Source of the DNA: Mesorhizobium temperatum
GTDB taxonomy: Bacteria; Pseudomonadota; Alphaproteobacteria; Rhizobiales; Rhizobiaceae
DNA: 64,000 bases
Assembly (NCBI RefSeq): GCF_002284575.1
Contig: NZ_NPKJ01000042.1
Coordinates: 467 to 64,466 of the forward strand
Direction: 5' to 3'
The number at the start of each line of letters is the position of its first letter. Within the stretch, counting starts at the first letter, position 1. Made by a program: the position numbers and the translations under genes. Under the pieces are notes generated by a model that was given only the letters and a program-made list of their open reading frames with translations, was not told the origin of the DNA and searched no databases. Positions 27,576 through 36,398 of the stretch are shown here, piece after piece.

Positions 27576-28808
27576 TCAGGCCATAGCCGCGGCGCTGCGC
27601 CGCGCTTTCCACAGCAGCAGCACCATGGCCGCTATGTTCAGCAGGTTCCAGGCGATGCCGTTGAGGAATGCGGCGGCGTAGGAGCCGGTCAGATCGTAGA
27701 TCCAGCCCGACATCCAGCCGCCGATCGCCATGCCGAAGATGGTTGCCATCATGACGATGCCGACGCGCTGGCCGGCCTCCTTGGCGGGCATGTATTCGCG
27801 CACGATGATGGCATAGCAAGGCACGATGCCACCCTGCGACAGGCCGAAGACCAGCGAGACGACGTAAAGCGACGCGAGCCCGTCGAAGGGGATGTAGAAC
27901 AACAGCGACAGGGCTTGCAGCACCGAGCCGATCAGCAGGGTTTTCACGCCGCCGATGCGATCGGCAAGGAAGCCGGACGCCAGCCGGCTGACGACGCCCG
28001 CCGCCAGCATGATCGACAGCATGTCGGCGCCACGCGCCACGCCGTAGCCGAGGTCCATGCAATAGGCGACGATATGGACCTGCGGCATCGACATCGCCAC
28101 GCAGCAACCCAGGCCGGCGACGACGAGCAGCACCTGCAGGGCTGCCGGCGACAATGAAATCGGCTGGACGGGCCGGCTGCCGGGCGAACCGGGAGCGGCG
28201 GCCCGTGGTGCGCGACGCCTGAGCAGCAGGATCAGCGGCACCATGGTCGCGAGGCAGACGACGCCGATCGCGGCATAGGTGAAACGCCAGCCTTCGGCCT
28301 GCATGACAAAGGGCATCGCCAACGGCCAGATCGCCCCGGCGAGATAGTTGCCGGCGGCAGCAGCCGTCACCGCGACGCCGCGGCGGCGGTTGAACCAGTG
28401 CGAGATGTCGGCGATCAGCGGCCCGAAAATCGCCGACGTGCCGATGCCGATCAAAAGTCCCTGGACAAGAGTGAATTGCAGGATCGAAGTGGTCAGCGAC
28501 GCCAGCAGGAAACCGGTACCGAGCGCCACCGAGGCAATGAGCGCCGGGATCCAGTAGCCCATGCGGTCGATGGCGCGGCCGACCAGCACATTGCCGGCGG
28601 CGAAACCGACCATGGTCGCGGTATAGGGCATCGACGCGGCGGCACGATCGACGCCGAATTCCTCCTGCACGGCGGGCAGCACCACGACCACCGCCCACAT
28701 GCCGACGCCGCCGATCGTCGCCAGCAGCACGGAAATGCCGAGCCGCATCCAGGCATAGGCGCTGTCGATGCCGCGGCTGCTTGCCTGGCTGGAGACGGTT
28801 GTGGTCAA
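27576..28808 (-). CDS. MFS transporter (monocarboxylate/oxalate-formate antiporter-like)
   Basis: 410 residues with 12 predicted membrane helices and the MFS loop motif GRAIDRMGYWIPALI between helices 2 and 3, repeated in the second half (SGFLADRIGGVKTLLIGS). The overall pattern is that of MCT/OFA-type carriers of small organic acids. It stands alone, so the substrate is unknown. A 174-bp gap separates its start from the divergent DUF3175 gene. Confidence 0.85.
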   Translation of the reverse strand: MTTTVSSQASSRGIDSAYAWMRLGISVLLATIGGVGMWAVVVVLPAVQEEFGVDRAAASMPYTATMVGFAAGNVLVGRAIDRMGYWIPALIASVALGTGFLLASLTTSILQFTLVQGLLIGIGTSAIFGPLIADISHWFNRRRGVAVTAAAAGNYLAGAIWPLAMPFVMQAEGWRFTYAAIGVVCLATMVPLILLLRRRAPRAAAPGSPGSRPVQPISLSPAALQVLLVVAGLGCCVAMSMPQVHIVAYCMDLGYGVARGADMLSIMLAAGVVSRLASGFLADRIGGVKTLLIGSVLQALSLLFYIPFDGLASLYVVSLVFGLSQGGIVPCYAIIVREYMPAKEAGQRVGIVMMATIFGMAIGGWMSGWIYDLTGSYAAAFLNGIAWNLLNIAAMVLLLWKARRSAAAMA

Positions 28809-28982
28809 GGCCCTGTCCGCGATTCTGCAAAATCGACCGGTTCGACACCACTATCGGTGCATTGGCGGCGCCGTGCAGCGCCACGACAGGCAAATCCGTG
28901 GCTCCAGGGATTCGAGCTGCGGTGGAACAGTGGCTACCGTCCCGGAGTTTTCCATCAAACTTACCAATGGAAGGAGTTTGTC

Positions 28983-29270
28983 ATGACCGCGAAAAGGAAA
29001 TGGTCGGCCGAGGTGACCGAGCACAGCGATGCGCTGGACCTCGAGGAACATATCTTCGAATCCCACGATCCCAAGAAGATCGCGGCCTCGTTGAAGCGAT
29101 CGGCCGAGCACAGCGAGCGTCGCAAGGCCGAGCCGTTCCAGTCCGCCATGTCGATGCTGAATTTCTACATCAACCGTGCCGGCAAAAACCTGCCGGCCAA
29201 GCAGAAGAAAGTGCTGGAGGACGCCAAGGACGAACTGCGCGCCGCGTTTGGGCGCCCGAGAGAAGACTAG
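28983..29270 (+). CDS. DUF3175-family protein
   Basis: 95 residues, highly charged and helical, with the family pattern KRKWSAEVTEHSDALDLEE, then DPKKIAASLKRSAEHSERRK, MSMLNFYINRAGKNLPAKQK and a final helix. GGAAGGAG lies upstream of the ATG. Its function is not established. It is convergent with the GntR gene 9 bases downstream. Confidence 0.8.
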   Translation: MTAKRKWSAEVTEHSDALDLEEHIFESHDPKKIAASLKRSAEHSERRKAEPFQSAMSMLNFYINRAGKNLPAKQKKVLEDAKDELRAAFGRPRED

Positions 29271-29279
29271 AGGGTCGGC

Positions 29280-30056
29280 CTACCTCGACTTGATGACGCT
29301 ATCCGTATTGGCCAGGAGCTTGCGGACCGCGTTGCGCGCCGCATCCGGCCGTTGCAGGCGGATGTTCTTTTCGATCGCCTCGTGCAGCTTCTGCGCATGC
29401 TGCAAATCGTCCAGTTCCCGCGTCGTATAGGCGAACAGATGATCGAACGCCGATTCGATCAGCACGCCGAGCGGCACCAGAAGATCGTTGCCGGAGGCGC
29501 GCAGGATGGCCAGATGAAAACGCGTATCGGCGCGCGTGCGCTCCTGCAGCGTCGTCGCCTCCCCCATCTCCCGGCAGGCCTGGCTGATCTCGGCCATCTG
29601 CTCGTCTGTGCGCCGCATGGCGGCAAAGGCGGTCGCTTCCGGCTCAATGATGTGGCGGAACTCCTGCACCGTTTTCAGGAACACCTCGCGGTCGGGCGAT
29701 GTCGCGTACCAGGCGAGCACGTCGCGATCGAGCAGGTTCCAGCGCTCTTTCGGCTCGACCCAGCTGCCGATCTTCGGGCGCGAGGCCAGCAGGCTCTTGG
29801 CCATCAGCATCTTGATCGCTTCGCGCACCGCCGAGCGGCTGACGTCGAAGGTCTCCGACCATTTGGCTTCATTGGGCAGGATGGTTCCCGGCGGATAGTC
29901 GCCGCGTACGATCCTGAGACCGATTTCATTGGCCAGCGACGCATGCACGCTCGACCCTGGCATACGCGCCGCGTCGGCGCGACGCACGACTGCCGCGCGC
30001 TCGGCGGACGCCGCCTTGACCGGTGTTTTTCTCTTATTCGGCTTCCCGTCCCGCAT
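29280..30056 (-). CDS. FadR/GntR-family regulator (FCD domain), copy 1
   Basis: 258 residues. The winged helix at about residues 36-110 reads SLANEIGLRIVRGDYPPGTI, then SRSAVREAIKMLMAKSLL. The FCD ligand domain follows, with the metal-site histidine in EFRHIIEPEA and the later D/H positions in RADTRFHLAILRASGN and LHEAIEKNI. It is closely similar, from about residue 33 onward, to the regulator at 37865-38662. The likely operator is the palindrome at 31087-31101, upstream of the neighbouring epimerase gene. Sugar acids are frequent effectors in this family. Confidence 0.9.
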   Translation of the reverse strand: MRDGKPNKRKTPVKAASAERAAVVRRADAARMPGSSVHASLANEIGLRIVRGDYPPGTILPNEAKWSETFDVSRSAVREAIKMLMAKSLLASRPKIGSWVEPKERWNLLDRDVLAWYATSPDREVFLKTVQEFRHIIEPEATAFAAMRRTDEQMAEISQACREMGEATTLQERTRADTRFHLAILRASGNDLLVPLGVLIESAFDHLFAYTTRELDDLQHAQKLHEAIEKNIRLQRPDAARNAVRKLLANTDSVIKSR

Positions 30057-30158
30057 GTGCTCACAAAGTCCGGATTCCGAAAGCTGTCAAGCACGGGAAA
30101 AGCCTCGGGCTGCAATGCCTGCTTCTGTGCACAGATCAGCCCGGATGCATCGACCCCG

Positions 30159-31055
30159 TCATGTCGTTTTGACGTATTTCCGCCAGCTGTGTTCCGGGCG
30201 GAATCCGAGCATATCCCGCGCCTTGCGGTTGGAGAGCAGCGTTTCGTATTCACCAAGTTCGCCCTTGACCGGCACGCCGGGATAAAACCGCTTCAGCAAT
30301 TCGGCCGTCGGCAGGTCGGACGAGGTGTCGTCATTGGCGGCGTTGAACACCTGATAGCCGAGCCCGTCCTTTTCGATGGCGCGCAACGTGATCTGGCCGA
30401 GGTCGCGCGCGTCGACATAACTCCAGGCGATCCGCTTGCGGAAACCCGGATCGGCGAACCATTTCGGGAATAGCGAATATTCATGCGGCTCGATGACGTT
30501 GCCGATGCGCAAGGCATAGATGTCGATGCCGCTGCGCAGTGCGAAGGCGCGCGCCGTCTTCTCGTTGACGATCTTCGACAGCGCGTAGCTATCCATCGGA
30601 TCGACATCGTACTCCTCGTCGAGCGGGAAATGTGTCGGGTCGCGCGGCTCGTTGGCGAAGACCAGCCCATAGGTCGTCTCGCTGGAAGCGATCACTACCT
30701 TGCGGATGCCGAGCTTCACCGCCGCCTCGATGACATTGTAGGTGCCGAGCGCGTTGATGCGGAACACCTCGTTGTCGGGCGTGATCATGATGCGCGGGAT
30801 CGCCGCGAAATGCACCACGGCATCGACCGGCTGCGCGCGCAGCGACGGGTCGAATTCATGCAGGCCCATATAGCTCGACAGCGCATTGAACACCTGCCCG
30901 CTGTCGGTGATATCGGTGATCAAGGTGCGCACCTTGGGATTGTCGAGCGGCTTGGTGTCGATGTTGAGCACCTGGCAGCCCTGCTCGACCAGATACTGCA
31001 CGACATGACGCCCAGCCTTGCCGCTGCCGCCGGTGAACATGATCCGCTTCGTCAT
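30159..31055 (-). CDS. NAD-dependent epimerase/dehydratase (extended SDR)
   Basis: 298 residues from ATG 31055, with GGAGAG just upstream; a GTG at 31067 is the longer option. The Rossmann motif is TGGSGKAG near residue 7, the catalytic pair is YALSK (YxxxK) and HFAAIPRI marks the family active-site strand. SDR proteins of this type include uronate dehydrogenase and erythronate dehydrogenase (DenD). It is divergent from a hydroxyisobutyrate-dehydrogenase-like gene across an operator, and both are probably controlled by the adjacent FadR-type protein. The substrate is inferred only as a sugar or sugar acid. Confidence 0.85.
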   Translation of the reverse strand: MTKRIMFTGGSGKAGRHVVQYLVEQGCQVLNIDTKPLDNPKVRTLITDITDSGQVFNALSSYMGLHEFDPSLRAQPVDAVVHFAAIPRIMITPDNEVFRINALGTYNVIEAAVKLGIRKVVIASSETTYGLVFANEPRDPTHFPLDEEYDVDPMDSYALSKIVNEKTARAFALRSGIDIYALRIGNVIEPHEYSLFPKWFADPGFRKRIAWSYVDARDLGQITLRAIEKDGLGYQVFNAANDDTSSDLPTAELLKRFYPGVPVKGELGEYETLLSNRKARDMLGFRPEHSWRKYVKTT

Positions 31056-31086
31056 TTTGCTCTCCACATTCCCTGGAATACATGTG

Positions 31087-31101
31087 TATTGTCAGACAAT
31101 A
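31087..31101. promoter_or_regulatory. Putative FadR/GntR operator between divergent genes
   Basis: Perfect 15-bp palindrome TATTGTC-A-GACAATA in the 154-bp gap between the epimerase and 31210 genes. The TTGTC-N-GACAA core recurs at 40060-40072 beside the second copy of the regulator. Confidence 0.7.
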
Positions 31102-31209
31102 TGGCATTCCGCAATCGCCTGCCAACCGCCTGCGGCGAAAACCCGCCTCAACAGTTCGCCTGCAAAGCGCAGCGCCGCCATCGATATCAACAACACAGGA
31201 CGAAACGAC

Positions 31210-32142
31210 ATGAATACGACTGCCGCGAGCGAAAAGATCGGCTTCATCGGACTTGGCTTGATGGGCCACGGGATCGCGAAGAACATCGTCGATAAAGGGT
31301 ACGCGCTGACGTTTCTCGGCCGCAAGAACCGCGCTCCGGCGCAAGACCTGCTTCGCCGGGGTGCGGAGGAAGCCGCGACCTCGCGCGACGTGGCAGTGGC
31401 ATCTGATATCGTCTTCATCTGCGTCACCGGCTCGCGTGAAGTCGAAGCCATCATCCGCGGGACCGGCGGTCTCAAGGAAGGCCTGAAGAAGGGGTCGGTG
31501 GTCGTCGATTGCTCGACCTCGGATCCCACCTCGACCGTGGCGCTTGCCACCGAACTCAAGGCGCTCGGCGTCGACTATGTCGATGCCCCGCTGAGCCGCA
31601 CGCCGAAGGAGGCGTGGGAAGGCACGCTCGACGCCATGGTCGGCGCGTCGGACGCGGTCTTTGCCCGGCTGAAGCCGGTTCTCGACACCTGGGCCGGACG
31701 TATCGTCCATATCGGCGACACCGGCGACGGCCACCGCATGAAGCTGCTCAATAATTTCATCTCGCTGGGCTATGCCGCGATCTATTCCGAGGCGCTGGCG
31801 CTGGCGCAGAAGGTCGGCATCTCGCCGCCGCGCTTCGACAGCGTCATCCGCAACGGCCGCATGGATTGCGGCTTCTACCAGACCTTTATGCGCTGGACGC
31901 TGGAAGGCGACCGCGATGCGCACAAATTCACCATCGCCAACGCCTTTAAGGATCTCACTTATCTCGAATCGATGGCGGGTGCCGCCGGCATCGCCAACCC
32001 GCTCGGTAATGCCACCAAGAACGCCTTCGCCGGCGCATTCGCCGCCGGGCCGGCCGATCAGTATGTGCCGATGCTGGCCACGCATATCGGCAAGATCAAC
32101 GGCGTCGACCTGACGCCGCCTACAGCGCCACGCGTCCGATAG
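31210..32142 (+). CDS. 3-hydroxyisobutyrate dehydrogenase-like NAD(P) oxidoreductase
   Basis: 310 residues. The N-terminal nucleotide-binding motif is GFIGLGLMGHGIAKNIV; the substrate-binding signature is near VVVDCSTSDPTSTVALA and the catalytic lysine is in GHRMKLLNNFISLG. The longer upstream frame overlaps the divergent promoter and is not used; AGGA precedes ATG 31210. The family includes tartronate semialdehyde reductase, L-threonate dehydrogenase (LtnD) and hydroxyisobutyrate dehydrogenase. With the divergent SDR gene and the FCD regulator it points to oxidation of a C4-C6 hydroxy acid, but no kinase or aldolase of such a pathway is nearby. Confidence 0.87.
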   Translation: MNTTAASEKIGFIGLGLMGHGIAKNIVDKGYALTFLGRKNRAPAQDLLRRGAEEAATSRDVAVASDIVFICVTGSREVEAIIRGTGGLKEGLKKGSVVVDCSTSDPTSTVALATELKALGVDYVDAPLSRTPKEAWEGTLDAMVGASDAVFARLKPVLDTWAGRIVHIGDTGDGHRMKLLNNFISLGYAAIYSEALALAQKVGISPPRFDSVIRNGRMDCGFYQTFMRWTLEGDRDAHKFTIANAFKDLTYLESMAGAAGIANPLGNATKNAFAGAFAAGPADQYVPMLATHIGKINGVDLTPPTAPRVR

Positions 32143-32499
32143 GACGCGCAATGAAGGCTGCAGAGCTGACATGGAATTTTCATGAGCCCAAAGCCTGATT
32201 CATTGCAATAGAACCAGGCGCTATGCTCCTGTTTGATCATCAGCTTCCGAACCGAACCTTTAGGACTATCATCTATGGGCAAACCCGATCAGCCAGCGCA
32301 AATGGCCAAGATGGGTAGAATGTTGCCATTCGTCTCGTCGACGAGAACGAGCAAGTGGCGCCAATTGCCGACCTTGCCAGCGACGCCGGGAAGGTAAAGC
32401 CTCGGCCCCAAAGGAGGCGCTGGCGAAGGAACCATCCCTGCGTTGGTCGACAAGGTGAGCGCTGTAGAAGGCGACCAACCGGGTGCGGGCGCGAGCCCA
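32143..32499. other. Intergenic region with no gene recognised
   Basis: 357 bp between two converging genes. Short open frames exist on both strands but none has a ribosome site or family likeness. I see no clear terminator hairpin or repeat here. Confidence 0.6.
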
Positions 32500-34971
32500 C
32501 TACCCAAGCTTGTGACAAAGTCGATCGAGCACGTCTCGAAGCGCATTAGCGGCTTGGTCACGCTCGTCAGCAGACATCAGCTCGGGTTCAGCCTCCAGCC
32601 TGAGATGCGGCAGCACGGTTCGAACGGCGCTGCGGGCGGCGACCATATTGGCCTTCAGATCGAGGACGCGATAGGTGGCGACGGGATAGGCGATGCCCCT
32701 GACCTGGACGTGTCCCAGTTCCTCGCAATCGATCGTGTCCTTCACTTGCGCGAACGTCTCATAGGAAATAAGCACGGCGCCCGGCGGCGCCTCCTGCTCA
32801 AGGCGCGAGGCGAGATTCACGGCGCCGCCGATGATCGTGTAGTCCATCCGGTCTTCGCTGCCGAAGTTGCCGACAGTGCAATAGTCGGTGTGGATGCCGA
32901 TGCGGCAACGCAGCGGTGTTTCAATTCCAATGTCGTGCCAGATGTCGGCAAGTTCGCTCATCCGCTTCTGCATAGTGAGTGCCATCTGCACACAAGCGAG
33001 CGCGTCCTCCTTGACGCCGCGCGTCTCCGGATCGCCGAAAAACATCAGGATCGCGTCGCCGACATACTTGTCGATCGTCGCGCCGTGATCCGAAGCAATT
33101 TTCGACATTTCCGTCAGATAGTGGTTGAGGAGCTGGGTGAGATCCTCGGACTCCATCTTGTCTGTCGTCTCGGTAAAGCCGGCGATATCAGAGAAGCATA
33201 TGGTCAGCTTCTTGCGCTGGCTGGCGATCCTGACGTCCTGACGGCCGGAAAATATCGATTTGTACACCTGCGGCGCGAGATACTTGGCCAGCTTGTTGGA
33301 AAGCGCCTCGAGAGCCGCGGATTTCTCGGCGAGGTTCTCCTCCCGTTGCTTCAGCTCCGTGATGTCCGAGTAGACGGCGACCGTTCCGCCGCCGGTGATC
33401 CGCCGCTCGCCTATCATGATCCATCGTCCATCGCCGCGCCGCTGCACCCAGGGTTCGCCAGGGTTGCGGTGCCGGGAGAGCCGCTCGGCGACCCATTCCT
33501 CGAGCCGTCCCTCGGCATCCCGGATGTAGCCGCGCTCGGCGGATCGGCGAATGATGTGCTCGAATGTCGTGCCGGGCGTCAGCTCGATCGCAAGGTCGCT
33601 GTAGAGCAGCTCGCGGTACCGGCCATTGCTGAGGACGAGACGGTCCTCCCTGTCGTAGAGAGCGAAGCCCTCGGAGATGCTCTCGATAGCATCGATGAGC
33701 CGCTGGCGCGCTTCGGCGACCTCACGCAGGCTCTTTTCCTCGACCTCGACTGCGGTGTCCCGGAAGAGCCTGAGCGCCTCGGCCATGCGGCCGATTTCGT
33801 CACGGCCCGCGGCAGGCAGAGGCGTTCGAAGATTGCCGCCGGCGATGGCGAACATGCCTTGGCTCACCGCCCCCAGGCGGGCGAGAAGGCTGCGGTCGAC
33901 ATAGAGCCAGACAACCAGAACGGAACTCAAGAGGGTGAGAAAGGCGGAGCCAAGGACAACTCCGGTACCGTAGCGCTGGACAGTCGCGGCTTCGAGACCG
34001 GACGCGGCGATCTCGCGGTCTGCCGCGGCGACCAGGCGATCGACGGCAGCGGTGAGACTGCGCGACAGCCGATTGTTTTCGGCCAGAAGCTTTTCGCCCT
34101 CTGCGAGTACCGCGAGCTCATCCTTGCGCGCCTTAGGGATGCTGTTCCCGCCATCGATCAGTGCCTTGAACTCGTCGACCCGCTGTTGGAAACGGGTTCG
34201 CAGCCTCTCGTCGATCTCGGTGGAAACCGTGTCGAGAACGGCGAGCGACCGGCGCAGCGGAAACAGGATCAACGCCAGATCGTCTGGCGTTGGCGCGTCC
34301 GCCGTCTTGACCAGCACGTCATTGACCGCCGCGATCTCCTGCTGCGCCTTCTGCTGCGGAATATAGGCCGCAATTGCCTGGACCAGGTCGGCCGCCGCCG
34401 CCGCGCCGCGATCCGGCGCGAGCGACGTGTCGGCTGTAACCGCCTGCCATTGCTGGAGCTTGGAATTCATCACGAGGATACCGGGCGCCACAAGACGCTG
34501 GCTTGCATTTGTCGTACCCGACAAGCGGCGCAACAGTTCCTCCTTGCGCGCCACCACGGTGAGGCGGGCGGCAACAAGGTCGTCGAGGGCGTCGAGGTTG
34601 TGCCGCAGACCAAGAACCGCAGCCTCGATTTCAGCCACCACCGCCGTGCCAGGCGTGGCACCTTTGAGAGCGGCAAGCAGTTCCTCGAGGCGCGTCATCT
34701 CGACCCCGATCGCAGCCGAGACCTCGTCGTGCTGAGCTTTGCTGGTCGAAGTAAGTACGGCGGGCGAAGTGGCGGCGACCCGCTCGGCCTGGCGCGACAG
34801 CTGGAGGGACGCGAGCGCCAACGGCACCCGATCCCTGGTGATGCGGTCGACGACCTCTCCTACCTGGAGGAAGGCATAGAGAGCGGCCGCTGTCGCGAGC
34901 ACGGCGAAGGTGCTGATACCGAAAAAAGCGAGCAACAGACGGCCGCGTATGCCGAAGCGCTCAAGCATCAT
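32500..34971 (-). CDS. Membrane-bound class III adenylate/guanylate cyclase with TorS-like periplasmic input, HAMP and PAS domains
   Basis: 823 residues. TM1 is about 11-33. A roughly 300-residue periplasmic region rich in long amphipathic helices follows, then TM2 about 336-357 and HAMP about 358-410 ([20 protein letters not shown], then [13 protein letters not shown]), a pattern I associate with TorS-type sensor kinases. A PAS domain lies at about 425-540 ([20 protein letters not shown]) and the class III catalytic domain at about 585-770. Metal aspartates are D595 (FSDIAGFT) and D639 (DKYVGDAIL); K635 and D710 fit adenine selectivity; N719 and R723 (NLASR) stabilise the transition state. 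All key residues are present, so it should be active. Its start lies 69 bases after an orphan periplasmic binding protein gene in the same direction. Confidence 0.9.
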   Translation of the reverse strand: MMLERFGIRGRLLLAFFGISTFAVLATAAALYAFLQVGEVVDRITRDRVPLALASLQLSRQAERVAATSPAVLTSTSKAQHDEVSAAIGVEMTRLEELLAALKGATPGTAVVAEIEAAVLGLRHNLDALDDLVAARLTVVARKEELLRRLSGTTNASQRLVAPGILVMNSKLQQWQAVTADTSLAPDRGAAAAADLVQAIAAYIPQQKAQQEIAAVNDVLVKTADAPTPDDLALILFPLRRSLAVLDTVSTEIDERLRTRFQQRVDEFKALIDGGNSIPKARKDELAVLAEGEKLLAENNRLSRSLTAAVDRLVAAADREIAASGLEAATVQRYGTGVVLGSAFLTLLSSVLVVWLYVDRSLLARLGAVSQGMFAIAGGNLRTPLPAAGRDEIGRMAEALRLFRDTAVEVEEKSLREVAEARQRLIDAIESISEGFALYDREDRLVLSNGRYRELLYSDLAIELTPGTTFEHIIRRSAERGYIRDAEGRLEEWVAERLSRHRNPGEPWVQRRGDGRWIMIGERRITGGGTVAVYSDITELKQREENLAEKSAALEALSNKLAKYLAPQVYKSIFSGRQDVRIASQRKKLTICFSDIAGFTETTDKMESEDLTQLLNHYLTEMSKIASDHGATIDKYVGDAILMFFGDPETRGVKEDALACVQMALTMQKRMSELADIWHDIGIETPLRCRIGIHTDYCTVGNFGSEDRMDYTIIGGAVNLASRLEQEAPPGAVLISYETFAQVKDTIDCEELGHVQVRGIAYPVATYRVLDLKANMVAARSAVRTVLPHLRLEAEPELMSADERDQAANALRDVLDRLCHKLG

Positions 34972-35040
34972 GGCGACGCTCTGGTCTGAACGATCCCGCT
35001 AACTTGATGTGCATCAATTGTTTCAGCGTGCGTCGGACCT

Positions 35041-36138
35041 CTATTCGACCGGCACATACTCTCCTCCTCGCCAGACGTACCAGACCCAACTTTGGGTCGT
35101 GAGATCGCCCTTGTCGTCAAAGTCGATACGGCCCAACACAGTGTCGAATTGATTGCCGCGCAACGATGCAATCACGGCCTGGGGCTCCAGCGAGCCTGCC
35201 TTCCCGACCGCTTGCGCCCAGGTCTGGGCGGCGCCGTAGCTGTGCAGCGTCCAGGAATCGGGTTCGAAGTTCTCGGCCCGGAATCGTTCGACGACATGCG
35301 CCGCCTCGGGATTGCGACGCGGGTCGTGGACAAAGGTGAAGAGCGTTCCCTCGGCGGCAGGGCCGGCAATGAGCTCAAATGCCTCGGTCGCCGTGTCGTC
35401 ACCCGAGATCAGCTGAAACGAGTAACCTCGGTCGCGCGCCGCACGGGCCATAAGCGCAACCTCGGTGTGGTACCCGCCCACATACAGCACGGCGATGTCC
35501 GCCGCCTGCAACGCGGCGATCTCGGCCGAATAGTCGTCTTTCCCGGGAGCGTAGTCCTGGTAGACCGACTCGGTCACGCCCCGTTTGCTCAACTGCTTTC
35601 TGGTCTCATCGGCGAGACCCTTTCCATAGGTCGTGTTGTCGTGAAGGATCGCGATCTTCCTGTCGCCCCAGTTATCGGCCAGGAAGTTGCCGGCCTCGAA
35701 GCCCTGCGCATCGTCGCGACTACAGACTCGGAAAACGGTGGCGCGGCCTTGCTCGGTCAGCATCGGGTTGGTCGAAGACGGTGAAATCTGCAGAACTCCC
35801 GCGGCCTCGTACACCTTCGATGCCGGGATCGAGGCGCCTGAGCAATAGTGCCCGACGACGAACACGACACCGTCGGCCACCAGCTTCCGGGCAGCCACCA
35901 CCGCTTGCTCAGGATCGCAAAAATCGTCGACCGTTATGAGCCGCACCTGCTGGCCAAGCACGCCGCCCGCCGCATTGATGTCGGCGACGGCCACCTCAGC
36001 GCCGCGTTTCAATTGCGTGCCGGTCCACGCCAGCTTTCCCGTCATCGGGCCGGCGACACCAATCAGCACTTCCGCCCGCGCCGGGTAGATGAACAACGCC
36101 GCGAACACGGCGACAGCTAAGGTGACCACGCGGTGCAT
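35041..36138 (-). CDS. Orphan periplasmic binding protein (Peripla_BP_6, branched-chain amino acid type), copy 1
   Basis: 365 residues from ATG 36138; the frame extends upstream but that part overlaps a gene remnant in another frame. The signal peptide ends near IYPARAEVL. The mature protein is of the LivJ type: GPMTGKLAWTGTQLKRGAEVA, GHYCSGASIPASKVYEAAGV, then ILHDNTTYGKGLADETRKQL. No LivHMGF permease or ATPase gene is nearby. It lies directly upstream of the cyclase gene in the same orientation, so it more likely presents a ligand to the cyclase than feeds an importer. The close paralogue lies at 36399-37496. Confidence 0.88.
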   Translation of the reverse strand: MHRVVTLAVAVFAALFIYPARAEVLIGVAGPMTGKLAWTGTQLKRGAEVAVADINAAGGVLGQQVRLITVDDFCDPEQAVVAARKLVADGVVFVVGHYCSGASIPASKVYEAAGVLQISPSSTNPMLTEQGRATVFRVCSRDDAQGFEAGNFLADNWGDRKIAILHDNTTYGKGLADETRKQLSKRGVTESVYQDYAPGKDDYSAEIAALQAADIAVLYVGGYHTEVALMARAARDRGYSFQLISGDDTATEAFELIAGPAAEGTLFTFVHDPRRNPEAAHVVERFRAENFEPDSWTLHSYGAAQTWAQAVGKAGSLEPQAVIASLRGNQFDTVLGRIDFDDKGDLTTQSWVWYVWRGGEYVPVE

Positions 36139-36149
36139 GAATGCAACCC

Positions 36150-36209
36150 CAACCCTCAGCTTACGCCAATCCAGTCGGCGCCGACAGTCCTTTCCGCGGG
36201 CGCGGATAG
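36150..36209 (-). repeat. Duplicated leader sequence, copy 1 (upstream of binding protein copy 1)
   Basis: About 60 bp just upstream of the binding-protein start match 37506-37567, upstream of the paralogue. Shared stretches include TTACGCCAATCC and GCCGACAGTCCTTTCCGCG. It marks one edge of the duplicated unit and probably contains shared promoter signals. Confidence 0.7.
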
Positions 36210-36367
36210 CTCGACGGCGACGGCAGCTGAAACCTCGCTGTGCCGAGCCTTGCTGATCGCTGCCAGCACCGACGGCGCGGCGGCGACCAGCTCGGCCTGG
36301 CGCGATAGCTGGAGGGACGCGAGCACCGATGGCACACGATCCCAAATGATGCGGTCGACGATATCGC
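36210..36367 (-). pseudogene. Remnant of a second cyclase gene (sensor-domain fragment)
   Basis: Read on the reverse strand this stretch encodes [20 protein letters not shown], then [20 protein letters not shown] and [14 protein letters not shown]. It lines up with residues about 39-92 of the cyclase at 32500-34971 ([20 protein letters not shown] and following). DNA similarity covers about 34699-34855. The start codon, TM1 and everything after about residue 92 are missing. It lies between the two binding-protein copies, where a full cyclase gene would be expected if binding protein plus cyclase had been duplicated as a unit. Confidence 0.8.
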
Positions 36368-36398
36368 CGCGAGCGGCACACCCGTGATTGACCGACTC

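Noticed and set aside
32289..32561. Small reverse-strand open frame after the cyclase gene
   Set aside because: Overlaps the 3' end of the cyclase gene, proline- and serine-rich without a domain, and no ribosome site.
32443..34989. 848-codon open frame on the forward strand
   Set aside because: Exactly antisense to the cyclase gene; composition is that of a reversed GC-rich coding frame, with no recognisable domain.
36139..36381. N-terminal extension of binding protein copy 1
   Set aside because: This frame reads through the cyclase remnant out of phase; copy 2 and the signal peptide both support the start at 36138.
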